64,000 nt of DNA, taken from Chloropicon primus (lineage: Eukaryota; Chlorophyta; Chloropicophyceae; Chloropicales; Chloropicaceae). The position numbers were made by a program, and so were the translations under genes. The stretch spans positions 744,001 to 808,000 of the forward strand of contig CP060758.1 of assembly GCA_023205875.1 (NCBI GenBank), given 5' to 3'. The stretch's first letter is position 1, and every line of letters begins with the position of its first letter. Under the pieces are notes generated by a model. It was given only the letters and a program-made list of their open reading frames with translations. It ran no database searches and had not been told where the DNA came from. Below are positions 47,409-57,334 of this stretch, in pieces.

Positions 47409-48029
47409 TCAGAGCCTCTTCAAGCTCCTCTTCTTGTCCTTGTTCCTCTTATCTTTCAGCGGAGATTTCATTCCAGCGAGCTGCTTCTTCCCGGTCGGCA
47501 TCTGGTTCGCGACGTCCACCGAAAGAGGCACGGCCTTGGAGGCCGCGTGGATGCTCGTCATGAGCTTCGCCCTCCTCGCGTACTCCTCGTAATCCTCGAG
47601 GAGGAGCTTGGACGCCTCGTCGTTCAGCGCGGACTCCGGGAAAGGTTCGATGAGAAGGCACCTAATGACCATGAGGATGTGCCTTATGCCGTGGCCGGGG
47701 TTCCAGTCTTGCTTCAGGGTGTTGACGCAGATGTCGCCGCCCTTGGAGACGTTCGGGTGAAAAATGTTTGTGATAAAGTACCCCTTCGGCGGGACCTGGG
47801 GGTAGTCCGCCCCCAAAACCAGCTTCAGCTTGAACTTTCCGTTCTCAAAAGGCGTTCCGGTGGGCCCCTCGATTTCGGCCTGGATGTCCGATATGTTCGA
47901 CTCGTTGATCGATATTTTGATCCCGTCCGCTGGCGACTTCTTCATGTCCTTGAGCTCCTTCATCACCGTCGCCAACACAGCGGGGGGTGGAGCGCAGCAG
48001 CTGCTCCCCATGTCACTCCTGTCACCCAT
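47409..48029 (-). CDS. UBE2S: Ubiquitin-conjugating enzyme E2 S (APC/C chain-elongating E2)
   Basis: UBE2S extends Lys11-linked ubiquitin chains on substrates of the anaphase-promoting complex. 206 residues, starting MGDRSDMGSSCCAPPPAV. The UBC fold is complete: PPAVLATVMKELKDMKK, EGPTGTPFENGKFKLKLVLG, YPQVPPKGYFITNIFHPNV (HPN motif), the catalytic Cys101 in GGDICVNTLKQDW, and LIEPFPESALN. The Lys-rich tail (about 165-206) ends KDKKRSLKRL, which matches the LxRL-type C-terminal peptide that docks human UBE2S on APC/C (ending ALRRL). Finding both the core and this docking tail separates it from other E2s and supports a mitotic role. Intronless. Confidence 0.93.
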   Translation of the reverse strand: MGDRSDMGSSCCAPPPAVLATVMKELKDMKKSPADGIKISINESNISDIQAEIEGPTGTPFENGKFKLKLVLGADYPQVPPKGYFITNIFHPNVSKGGDICVNTLKQDWNPGHGIRHILMVIRCLLIEPFPESALNDEASKLLLEDYEEYARRAKLMTSIHAASKAVPLSVDVANQMPTGKKQLAGMKSPLKDKRNKDKKRSLKRL

Positions 48030-49219
48030 GACTTCTCTCTCTCTTACGCAACCGTCTCTCGGAATCCTCCGCCCGTCACGAGCCTCAACAAGCCCCGAGC
48101 TTTGCCTTCCCTCAAGCAACCAAAACCTGGCGAACAAGCCACGAAACCAAGCAAGCACGCGTCAGCACAGGACTTCACGTCCGTCCGTCGAAGGGAGAGC
48201 TCGCGTGCTCGCGAGAGCGAATTCCCTCGCGCCTCCCCTCGCCCAAGCCTCGCGTCCTCGGCTGTCTCACCTTGTCGTCCGTCGCGCTCCTCCTCGACCT
48301 GAACCAAGCAAGGAGAAGAAAAAAAACTCTCGCGTTCAGACCCTGCGCCATCCCAAGGGAAGAGTACCACCAAACAAAGGAGGAGGAGGAGGAGAAGAAG
48401 CCAAAGCCAAAGCCAAAGCCAAAGCCAAAGCACCGAACGTACAAGGGAATCCGCGACGAGGAACCTTCTCCCAGTGTCGTCCAAGCCTCAGTCCTTGCCA
48501 TGTCCGTGTCCCAGTTGCCTTACCTCGCCTCGCCTCGCCTCGTGTGTGTGTGTGTGTGTGTGTGTGCTCGGCTGTTTGGCTTCCGTTCCCCTTTGTCTGT
48601 TTTTTCTTTTTGAACGAGGAGCGCGAACGAAGAAACCCCCCAAGATGGATTTACCACTCAATCGCCCCTCGGACCGTTGGAGGAAGGAGAAATGAAATTT
48701 CCAGATAAGGCTGGGCTTTGAGACTCTTGGGCGTGAGGAGGGAGGTCTGGTTCTGGTCCGATGGAAGGGAGAATGGCGGGGCTGGCTTTCGTCGATGTGT
48801 GTGTGTGTGGTGGATGAGGCGCAAGGTCTGAGTCTTCCACGGTTTGCCACGCCAATCGTCCCTCGGACCGTTGGAGGAAGGAGAAATGAAATTTCCAGAT
48901 AAGGCTGGGCTTTGAGCTTGGGCATGAGGAGGAGGGAGGTCCGGTCCGATACATGGGATGGGGGGGAGGGAGGGTGGTTTCGTCGATGTGTGGTGCTGGG
49001 TGAGGCACAAGGCTCGAGTCTTTCCCGTGGGAAAAATGGTGTTCCGAATTTCTGAATGAGACGAGTTTTAGAGAGAGAGAGAGAGAGAGAGAGATCAGTC
49101 CCGGTCTTGCAAGGTATGAAAAAGGACGAAGCTGGCAATACAACCACCACGAGTAAGTTCCCCCCTTCCCTCCCTCCCTCCCTCCCTCCCTCCGTGGCCA
49201 TTGCTCTCGCCACATCCTC
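48030..49219. other. Long non-coding stretch between UBE2S and CCB2
   Basis: 1190 bases, the longest gap. It includes the UBE2S 5' flank, an AAAGCC hexamer repeat at about 48399-48430, a (GT)n run at 48541-48566, the two-copy direct repeat described separately, a GA run at 49070-49095 and a CCCT run at about 49160-49192. Open frames in the repeat encode the same peptide twice only because the DNA is duplicated. No gene is seen. Confidence 0.55.
48659..49030 (+). repeat. Two-copy direct tandem repeat, period about 194 bp
   Basis: Copy 1 starts at 48659 and copy 2 at 48853. Both begin with CAATCG(C/T)CCCTCGGACCG and share an almost identical 60-base core through GGCTGGGCTTTGAG. They then diverge with small indels but keep TCGTCGATGTGTG and GAGTCTT landmarks. 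The tandem copies are in non-coding DNA. Confidence 0.9.
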
Positions 49220-50345
49220 TCAAGAAGAAGAGAGCTTCTTCGCCACGTTGGCGATCCACTTTTGCTGCTTGGTCGAGAAGGCCTTTGCGGCGTTCGCCCC
49301 AGCAATCAACACGCCGTTCTCCCCCGCCCTCGAGACGACGACGCTCTCGATACCCTTGGCCACAAAGCAGAGGTCCTTGTAGAGGCCGTATCGATCGATG
49401 GCGAACCGGTTCTCCAAGCAGACCGTCCCTTCCCCCGCCAGCTTTTGGAGAACGGCAAAGCCGCCGGTCATCTCGAAGCTCGTGCACAGGACTCTGTCCA
49501 TCGGGTAGTTTTCGGTCACCGGGATGCCCGTCGGTAGGCCGGGAATCTTGAAGGACCCCCTCGCCAGCATCACTTTCCCGTCCTCCGCGTAAAGCACGAA
49601 CGCCGAGTTCGTGTTCTTCAGCAACGCAAAGGAAACCCAAGCGAGCTCCTTCATGGTGTCCTCGCCCCGATCCTGGCACAAGTAAAAGAGCTCCTTGGTG
49701 TTGCCCACCTGGTTCCGTTTCGCAGCCCTGTCAGTCTCAGTCTCCGACACCCACACCCCCACACACACACAAACAAACACACACAAACACGCGTTTCGAC
49801 ACCAGGTGAGGTCTCATCTCAACTCATCTCAACTCATCTCATCCCACGAGTCGTTCCCCGTTCTTCCTCGTTCCCTCGAGAGACGCCGCACTTACCGTCC
49901 TCTCCGCCTGACTCAGGATGCTGGAGTTGTTGAAGCTTATCGCGCTGTTCAGCGTCGGCAGCGCTATGCAAGTCGCTCCAAGGATCAGGGCCACCACTTC
50001 GCTGCGAACCTGAGCCCCGTCAACGTAGCCAGCGGTAAAGTGGTTGAGGGCGAGAAGGAAGCACGTGAACGTGCCAAGAATTCTCGGCACTTGCTCGTCC
50101 GGTATGCCTGGTATGCCCAAAGTAAACTGAAAGACAGAGATATCGATGTCCGCGTCGTCATCAGTGGCATCCACTCTCACCGTCGCAGAGCCTTTGCGTC
50201 GAAACCACACCGGAGTCCGACGGCTTGGGGAAGAGCCCCGCCTGGAGAAGCCCGATCCATGCCGCCGGCCATCGTCGGAACCCACCCGGAGGAGTGACCC
50301 GCTCCTCGCGCCACTCGTGCTCGCACTCGTCGCACACCCTCTCAT
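49220..50345 (-). CDS. CCB2: CCB2-like cytochrome b6f haem-attachment factor (two exons)
   Basis: CCB2 (HCF208) belongs to thylakoid system IV, which attaches haem ci to cytochrome b6. Exon 1 on the minus strand is 50345-49896 (150 codons, GTAAGT donor, phase 0); exon 2 runs from about 49708 to 49220. Product about 312 residues. Residues 1-55 (MRGCATSASTSGARSGSLLR and on) are a Ser/Arg/Gly-rich transit peptide. Then SVFQFTLGIPGIPDEQVPRI, LLALNHFTAGYVDGAQVRSE and GATCIALPTLN match the two-span CCB2 core (LRFTLGIPG, LNHF, LRTE, LP). Exon 2 supplies the soluble part with KELAWVSFALLKNTNSAFVL and KVMLARGSF. The acceptor of exon 2 is uncertain: several AG sites fit, and 49708 was chosen for phase. 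A diagnostic gene for oxygenic phototrophs. Confidence 0.8.
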
Positions 50346-50503
50346 CCACTCGTGCTCTCCCTTCACGATTTTGTCTGTCCCTCCTCCAGATGAGATCAAC
50401 TTCTGCTTCCGGTCAGGGAGAGGAGGTGTGGTTCTAATGATTCGGTTTCATCTGATTGAACAAGTTTTAATCTGCAGCCTATGAATGGTGTGGGAATGGT
50501 TGC

Positions 50504-52133
50504 TCAAGTGCATCTTGCGGAGAGAGTATCGAGCTCGGAGTTCAGCTCCAACACCTGTTGCGTCAGCTGGGTGGCAAAAGACTTGAGCCTGTCCAAGCTG
50601 CTCTTCATGCTGGACTTCTCCTCCTCGAGCTGCTCCTTCTGGCATTCGAGCACGATGGACTTCCTCGTGGCTTCATCAAGCTCCGCCCTGAGCTTTCGGA
50701 TGAGATCGTCCTTCTTTGCATCCTTGGCTTTTCTCCTCTTCGCCTCCTCGTCCGCCTCCTCGGAGGTCACAAGCTCTGTCTCCTCGGTCTTGTCCGCGAC
50801 AACGTCGGCCCAAGACTTCCTTCTCTCTTCAACGTCCTCCTCGCACTCCTTCTTGGTTGCTTGGATCGGGGAATCCAAATCCAAGGCTTTGGGTTGCTCC
50901 TTCTCTTCGGTGATGGTCCTTGTGCTCACAAAGCTCATCGTCTTGCGTCTCCTGGTCCTGGCGCTAATCTTCTTGTCCCCCTTTGCTTTCTTGGCCTTCT
51001 TTGACTTGGTCATCTTCAAGGCCTCTTCGAGCTTGGACTGCAGGTTGTCCAACGTCTCCTCCCCCTCCTCCTCGTCTTGCACCGCCCCTTCTCCGTTCGA
51101 GGTCACCTCAGCGAGCCTCTCGTAGTAGGACTTGCCGCACCAGCTCTCCGCCAGCCTTTCCTTTAGCGTTTGCCTGCCAGCCTTTTCCGTCGTTCCAGGC
51201 GTCTCGGGCAAGAGGTTGTTGGCCAGGCTATTTAGCTCCTTCGACATCTTGAGGATCTCCGCGTGCGAAGGGGTCTTCGCGCCTCCGTTCTTCCCGCAAG
51301 AGTCGACCACGGTTTGCCTCGGAGGCGTAGCGACCAAGTCGCCCTCCCCGCTCCTCGCTTCCGGGTCCTCGCTCGGCTCCACTTCCCTGCTGCTGGCCTT
51401 CGCCGCCCGGTTTTTCAGCGCGGGAGGGGGAGTTCCCGTGACCCAGTCTCCGAAGCACACCGTCTTCCTTCGATTTCTTTTCTTACGCGTCGAGTCGCAC
51501 GCGAGCTTCACCTTCTTCTCCACCTCGTCGTCGCTCTCCAGAATAGGGAAGCTCGTGTCGGGTTCAGCGCTGTGTGGCGGGGTGAAGTTCGAAGCATCGG
51601 CTCCCTCCGCAGCGTCCTGGGCTTTCTTCACGCTCCTCGCGCTCCTCTTGACCCCCGCAGACTTCGAGGCGGCCGGCTTATCAACACCGCAGCCACCCCC
51701 CGGCTGCCTTCTCGACGCATTTCGAGTGGACTCGGTCGTCGGCTTCTTCTTCGCGACCTGAAAAGGTTTGCACACCGTCTTTGGGCCGCTCAGGTCGAGC
51801 ATATTCGCTCTCTTCGGTTTCGGTGGCTGAAAGCACGCGAGGTCCGCGGCCAAACCGAACGAGGAGTCCGGCTCCGACTCGCTGCCCTTGCCCTTCTTCG
51901 ATCTCCCGTTTCCCGCTTGCGACCTGCGAGAGCCGAGGACGTTTTAGCACAGCGCAAAACAAACCGGCCCAAGACCATTCCCTGGCCACTCGAGCCTCTC
52001 TCTCCCTCTCCCTCTTCTCTCTCTCTCTCTCTCTAACTTACCTCGTCGGCGTGGACGCTGTCAGGTTGACGATGTCACTGAGCACGCCAACGCCCGAGTA
52101 GGACGACAGCCTCCTATTCGTACGATCCATCAT
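50504..52133 (-). CDS. Unrecognised Ser/Thr-Pro-rich protein with PP1-docking-like motif
   Basis: Two exons on the minus strand: 52133-52042 and 51923-50504 (phase 2, GTAAGT donor, CAG acceptor); product 503 residues beginning MMDRTNRRLSSYSG. Mostly disordered and charged. It has many minimal CDK-type sites (STPTR, FTPPHS, GTPPPA, ATPPRQ, KTPSH, ETPGT). Near residue 200 the sequence RRKTVCFGDWVTGTPPPALK contains KTVCF, which fits the RVxF consensus for protein phosphatase 1 docking, and the FG...TPPPAL continuation recalls the PP1 site of Ki-67 and RepoMan. A second RRRKTMSF lies near 375. The last 90 residues form a coiled coil (DDLIRKLRAELDEATRKSIV). A mitotic chromatin or cytoskeletal role is inference. 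Confidence 0.6.
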
Positions 52134-53208
52134 CTCAACTCCGCCGTACGATTCCTTTCACGCGTAAAGAACACTTCTCTCGCCCCCTTTGGCCCCTCGT
52201 GCTCCACCCTGCAACCCCACCAAACGATGAAAACCTCTGTTTCAGTTCCTCGTCGTGACCTCAACGTCATTCCTTCGAAGCGAAAGAGGGTCAAAAAGAA
52301 ACAGGAAGGAGACCGGGTGCGCCCCTTGACCTCCTCGCGCTTCTGGCCCCCTCCTCGCCCCCCTCGTCTCAAACTCACCTCTCTCTTCGCCCTAGCGCTG
52401 CGCTCTCCTCGTTTCTGTCAGGGGAACGATTCGTAAGAAGCCGTTGGCTCTTGAGAATTTACACCGAAAAAAAGCCCTGTGAGGATCACCCTGTGAGGAG
52501 GGGCTTCCTCTGGGCGATCCATCATCGTGACGAGGGCCAGGGTCCTCCTGCTTCCCTTCCTCCTGATGGCTTGTCCTTGGGTGTCGTTCGATCCTCTCTT
52601 TCCTTTCGTCCCCCTCCCCTCCCTCTCTCTCCAAGTCCAAGTCCCTCTGATGCACTCCAAGGTCCGCTTTAATGCTTTAAGCAAACCTCGTCAGGGGAAA
52701 GGAGTGTACCCACGAGGAGTGTCCTCCTCTCCTCTCGGGCCGATAAGAAGCCATTGCCTTTCCTCCTCCTCCTCCTCCTCCTCCTCCTCCATGTCCTCCT
52801 CCTCCAAGGTGCAGACCGACCGATTGGGATTCTGGGACAACAGAGGAGCGGGCGAAAGCCAAGACACAGGAGGCCGGGATAGCAGGAGCTGCCTGGCGGG
52901 TATAAGACACGAAAACCCTCGATAGAGGCTCTCCGGTTGGCTTGGGGTGGAGCCTGGTATTCGTTTACGGGCGTGGAAAGCGAAAAACAGGCTGGAAGCG
53001 ATAAGTCGACGGGACGCCTCCAGGGAAAAAAAGACGAAAACTTTTTTGTGGTTTGGGGGCCTTTGCCATTGCCGGCTGAAGAGTGGGGTGGATCGTGCCA
53101 GTGCGAGGACGACGGCAAGCACGACGCGTGGCGCGCCAGGGGGGCAATAGAAGCGTTCTTGGCTACAAGGACACTCGATAGAATTATATATCTACATTGC
53201 GAGGAGGG
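52134..53208. other. Long gene-free divergent gap upstream of TRPML gene
   Basis: 1075 bases between two outward-pointing starts. It has a (TCC)n run at about 52763-52803 and another CCTCCTCC-rich zone at about 52320-52345. Scattered open frames lack any recognisable domain and mostly translate the TCC repeat. No tRNA or other RNA gene is recognised. Confidence 0.5.
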
Positions 53209-54879
53209 ATGGCGAGGGGGTTTGGCGCGTGCTTGGCCTCGAGCACGACGGACCCTCTCCTGGTTAGGCTGCTGGAACAGGCAGATAAGCTTTCGGAGCC
53301 GGACGAGCGTAGTAGGAGCGGGGCTTCCTCAACCGCAAATGCCTTGCGGAGGTTGCGCAGGAAGAAGTGGAGCTCTCAGTTCACGAGCTTGACCGACGTT
53401 GCAGGTTGGATGGCTGCAAGTCCATGGTACAAGTGGAAACAGAAAGGCCGCATCCCAGTCAAGCTCTTCCTGCACTTGAGCATCGCAATACTTTCGCTCT
53501 TCCAAGTCGTGTTCCTATCGACGAACATGGGAAGAGTCATCAGAAACACGAGGTCCTTCGTGGACGACATCTTGGTTCCCACTTCGTCTCCAGTGTACAA
53601 CCTCACGGGGCTGGTCGGGGCGCTGAACACGACGATGTGCGACATCTGCGCGTACGAAAGGGACTCGCTCCTTGTTTTCGAGCTCACGCACCCCTTTCAG
53701 CTCACGGTGGAGAGGCTCATGGACGGCGGGCAGATTTTCAACACCAGCAGGCCCTCCTTCAGCATGGACACAACGTCAGAGACGATCCCCGTGTATTGCT
53801 CGGACTGCCCCAACTCCCTAGCTCACACGGACCTCGACTTAAGGGAAAAGACCAAGGAAGAGAAGCAGGAGTTGAGACACTCCCTGTCAGGGGTCGGGAT
53901 TCAGTTCAACATACAGCAGCTGACTTACATGGAAGGGGGGCGGTATTGCCTGAACTGGGACATCTCTTTGTATTACGCCATATCGATGCGACTCGGGACG
54001 CTGAGCATGCCAAAGATAGAGACGGACGCGCACGGCTGTGGCCATTGGCCGACAGACCCCATTAACATCCCGTTGGTGTGGGTGAACGTGTGGCTGCTCA
54101 TCTTCTCCTGCTTCTCTTTCGTCCTGGTTTTGCGCCAATTCGGAAGGCACTACCAGCTCTACTCGGCGTTGACGAAAGAGGTCAAGCTGATGGAAATGGG
54201 AGCAGCCTACCAAGACATTGGGATCGATCACGAGAAGCAGAGCTTCTTGGAGACGTGGTCGAAGCTCAAGAGCTTTAGGAAAACAAAGTTTTTCAGTCTG
54301 TGGAATCTGTTCACCATCGCGACGAACATCATGCAAGTCATAGGGTCCCTCATTCTCCTGCTGAATCACGGGAGGTACGGCAACGTGTTGATCAACACCA
54401 TGATTGGCCTCGCGGCCTCGGGCGCCCTGCTGAACATGGTGAGGTACTTCAGGTTCTTCCCGAAGAGCTACCTGCTCATCTTGACCCTGCGGTACGCTCT
54501 TCCAAAATCCCTGCGCTTCATCTTCTGCGCCACAGTTATCTACCTTGCGTACGCGGTGCTTGGAATGACGCTTTTTGGTGAGCGCAGCCCAGCCTTCTCG
54601 AACCTTGGGCAGTCCGTCCAAACTCTATTTTCTATTGTGAATGGCGACCACATCACCGAGTACTTTGAAGCGATGCGCAAGGCGTCCAACTCGTTTGTGT
54701 CGCGGGTCTACGTGTTCTCCTTCATCTTCCTTTGCATGTGGGTGGCGTTAAACATTTTGCTTGGTGTTGTGATCGAGGGGTACAACCAAGCGGTGGAGAG
54801 GGTCCAAGCCATTACGGAATCCAAGAAAGATTCTGAGAACCACGAGGAGAGGGAGAGCAGCATCTTCAACGCAGTCTGA
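53209..54879 (+). CDS. TRPML (mucolipin)-like cation channel
   Basis: Mucolipins are PI(3,5)P2-gated Ca2+/Fe2+-permeable channels of late endosomes, lysosomes or vacuoles. 556 residues from the first ATG (MARGFGACLASS); intronless. A basic N-terminal region and TM1 (KLFLHLSIAILSLFQVVFLS, about 87-106) precede a large lumenal domain (110-280) with Cys pairs (MCDICA, YCSDC). Spans 2-6 lie between about 285 and 530. The pore region reads FSNLGQSVQTLFSIVNGDHI: the NGDD selectivity motif of animal TRPML is NGDH here. The final span, VYVFSFIFLCMWVALNILLG, is followed by the conserved VVIEGYNQA. Loss of one pore Asp may change ion selectivity. It is convergent with the next gene, with only 23 bases between stops. 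Confidence 0.85.
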   Translation: MARGFGACLASSTTDPLLVRLLEQADKLSEPDERSRSGASSTANALRRLRRKKWSSQFTSLTDVAGWMAASPWYKWKQKGRIPVKLFLHLSIAILSLFQVVFLSTNMGRVIRNTRSFVDDILVPTSSPVYNLTGLVGALNTTMCDICAYERDSLLVFELTHPFQLTVERLMDGGQIFNTSRPSFSMDTTSETIPVYCSDCPNSLAHTDLDLREKTKEEKQELRHSLSGVGIQFNIQQLTYMEGGRYCLNWDISLYYAISMRLGTLSMPKIETDAHGCGHWPTDPINIPLVWVNVWLLIFSCFSFVLVLRQFGRHYQLYSALTKEVKLMEMGAAYQDIGIDHEKQSFLETWSKLKSFRKTKFFSLWNLFTIATNIMQVIGSLILLLNHGRYGNVLINTMIGLAASGALLNMVRYFRFFPKSYLLILTLRYALPKSLRFIFCATVIYLAYAVLGMTLFGERSPAFSNLGQSVQTLFSIVNGDHITEYFEAMRKASNSFVSRVYVFSFIFLCMWVALNILLGVVIEGYNQAVERVQAITESKKDSENHEERESSIFNAV

Positions 54880-54902
54880 TTCTAAAATAAGTACTTAAAA
54901 GC

Positions 54903-56468
54903 TCATCGCCGAGGTTCCCGAGAGGGCGAAGCGTTCTCGGGCAGCTGAAGCCGGGAGAGAAACAGGGCTTTCATCCGCTTGACTTCCTCTTGGTACGCCT
55001 CCCGGGCGTGCTTTAGATCTTCCTGGTCCATGTTCTGCGGCGGGACCTGTGAAGCGTAGTGTAATTTAAGGTTGCTGGAGTCGGCTTTCGGGCCGCCTTC
55101 CATTCTAACGCCCCCCCGAGGCTCCTGATCGAAATCAGAGGTGCTCTCGTCCCTGCCAAGGCCTTCCGCAGGTCCACCGCCCCGGTAATGCTCGAAGTAC
55201 TCCTCCGTCAGCGAAGACTTGAGTTCTGCCAAGGAAGACTTCACCTCGGCTATGACTGGCTTGGAAAGAAAGTTGTGCAAGTTCACCACCGGAGAAGCCT
55301 GGCTCTGGCCGTAGTCGCTGTCCTCACCAAGCGCAGCTCTGCTCGTGGAGGGTGCCGCCTGCACCCGGGGGCTCTCTTCCTGGATGTGAGACAGGATTGC
55401 GCTGTTCGCGGCTTCTGCCTGCTCCAGCGCCCCTTTCAGGTGCCTCACCTGGTTCCTCAGGTCAGAGACCTCAAAGCTTTTGTTTTGCCCATCAAAGTGG
55501 CTCGCGGCACTTGCTGAACGCAGGCTTTGGTCCGCTTGGAACGTCTGCAGGGATTCCATCGAGTCCATCACGTCCAAGGGCGCGTGGTTCCCAGCGAAAG
55601 AGAGCCGCGCAGTCCCCTCTGCGTGGTGCCTCCTGGCCTTCTCCTTCCTGAGCTCGAGCTTGAGGGTCTGAATCTTGTGCACGAGCTTGGAGTTCAGCTC
55701 GGTCGACTTGGCCAGCGAGGCCTGCAGCTTCCTGCACTGCGCGTACATGTCCTGGGACCTGAGCTGCTTGTTCTTCACCTCGAGGGCCTTGCACTGCCTC
55801 TCCGCTCGCTTCACCTTCTCCTGGCACGCGCTCAGTTTGCTCTTGAGGACGTCAACCTCAGTCTTGGCCATCTCCGCCTTGATGTGCAGCTTCGCCTCCT
55901 TCTTCATGACGGACAGCAGGCGGTTCTGGACCGACTTGATGGCATCCTTGGAGGAGTAACCGCCGCCATCGTACGGGCTCTTCTGGGTCGAGCTCCGCAA
56001 GCTGAACTCGCTCTCGGACTCTGACACCGCGTCCGACACGTGCTCCGCGAGGCTCTCCTCGCCCGCGACGTCCCCAAGATCGTCCTCCAGGTCGCTCGCG
56101 TGGTCGTAGACCTTCGTCTCGTACCAGACGCTCGACTCTTGGGCGAAGCTCGGCGTGAAGGAGTTCTCCGCCTCGACTGGAGGCAGGGGCAGGTCCTCGT
56201 TCGGGTAGTGGTCTCGCGCCTGCGGGCGCTTGGGGTCCTTTTCGGACGCCCTCCCTCCCGCACGGGCCGCCTTCTCTGCCGCGATCCTCCTGACCTCCTC
56301 CTCCGCCTTGCCCCTCTGTCCGAACGAGGCCTCCTCGATGCTTCGGACGGAATTGTCCACCTCCAACTCCGCGTGCTGGAGGAGCTCCTGGATGATGTTG
56401 TCGATCGAAGCCACGGTGATGTCGCTGTCCGCCGCGCTGGGAGCCCGCGCCATCGAAGGCGCCGCCAT
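54903..56468 (-). CDS. Unrecognised coiled-coil protein
   Basis: 521 residues starting MAAPSMARAPSAADSDITV, intronless. The first 170 residues are acidic and Ser-rich with a short helix (SIDNIIQELLQHAELEVDN). Residues 175-300 make a strong coiled coil (KKEAKLHIKAEMAKTEVDVL; QASLAKSTELNSKLVHKIQT). A second helical part is near 340-375 (VSDLRNQVRHLKGALEQAEA). The C-terminus is Lys/Arg-rich (YQEEVKRMKALFLSRLQLPE). No enzymatic motif or membrane span. The plan fits cytoskeletal, centrosomal or vesicle-tether proteins, but no family is recognised. Confidence 0.6.
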   Translation of the reverse strand: MAAPSMARAPSAADSDITVASIDNIIQELLQHAELEVDNSVRSIEEASFGQRGKAEEEVRRIAAEKAARAGGRASEKDPKRPQARDHYPNEDLPLPPVEAENSFTPSFAQESSVWYETKVYDHASDLEDDLGDVAGEESLAEHVSDAVSESESEFSLRSSTQKSPYDGGGYSSKDAIKSVQNRLLSVMKKEAKLHIKAEMAKTEVDVLKSKLSACQEKVKRAERQCKALEVKNKQLRSQDMYAQCRKLQASLAKSTELNSKLVHKIQTLKLELRKEKARRHHAEGTARLSFAGNHAPLDVMDSMESLQTFQADQSLRSASAASHFDGQNKSFEVSDLRNQVRHLKGALEQAEAANSAILSHIQEESPRVQAAPSTSRAALGEDSDYGQSQASPVVNLHNFLSKPVIAEVKSSLAELKSSLTEEYFEHYRGGGPAEGLGRDESTSDFDQEPRGGVRMEGGPKADSSNLKLHYASQVPPQNMDQEDLKHAREAYQEEVKRMKALFLSRLQLPENASPSREPRR

Positions 56469-57334
56469 GTCCCCAACAAGCTAGCTCTCTTCGGGTCGCT
56501 CTCACCACCTCGTCATCCTTCCGTGGTGACACCACACCACACAAACAACACTGACACTGTCCTGTCCAAGGCGGACCGAACCAAAGTGCCGCAGTCGCTG
56601 GCTCCCAACCAAGTGCAGGACGCAGAGAGCGGCGGGGACTCCAGAGAATGAACGAATGAATGAACGAATGAATGAATGAATGGACCCCCACCACCGCCTG
56701 GCCTTCGTCTTGCTCGCCACCTTGGGCCCAAGGCAAAGCCAAAGCCAAAGGTCAGGTCCTCCGCTATTACGATCTCCAGGTTTGATTTTAAACATTGGAG
56801 TGTAAATTATTCAAGGATACTTTTACACTCATGTAGGATACTTTTCCCAGGCTGTGTGCCTCCGCTCAAAGCAAGCGCCGAACTCCAATCAAAAGGGAGG
56901 GAAACCGAGAGGGGCGTCGATGGATTCCCCTTCTTGCGGTCCTCCTCCCCGAGGTCTCTCCTCTCTCCCTCTCTCCCTCTCTCCCTCGTCTCCACAAAAG
57001 TCAAGTCCAAGAGGCGCTTGTTATCCAAGCTGAGCTGGAAGCTGGTCTGTAGCAGATTTGCTGGATTTATCGTCCCCCTCGACGAAGAGGAGCAGAGCGA
57101 GCTTTGCCGACGGGAGGACGGGCGAGAGAGGTACGGGCGACGGAGGAGGGCACTGGTATTCGAAAATTCTTCGCCTCGCGAGCTTTCGAACGAGTGCTTC
57201 CTCGAGGATTTTGGCGCTTGCTGTGAGGGACGGGACGGGACTGAACAGAAATAATCTTCTTTGCGTGCTTGTTGGTGCTGGGTTGCAGTGAAGTGGAGGG
57301 CGAGCGCGAGCGCGAGAGATTCTAGTCCGTCGTC
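56469..57334. other. Divergent gap with GAAT tetranucleotide repeat
   Basis: 866 bases between two outward-pointing starts. An imperfect (GAAT/GAAC)n run lies at about 56646-56683, a pair of AAAGCC units at about 56731-56748, and a CTCTCTCC-type run at about 56956-56990. No gene is supported. Confidence 0.45.

Noticed and set aside
48488-49213. Minus-strand frame with a repeated LKAQPYLEISFLLPP peptide
   Set aside because: The repetition comes from the 194-bp DNA duplication; copies shift frame and there is no other support.
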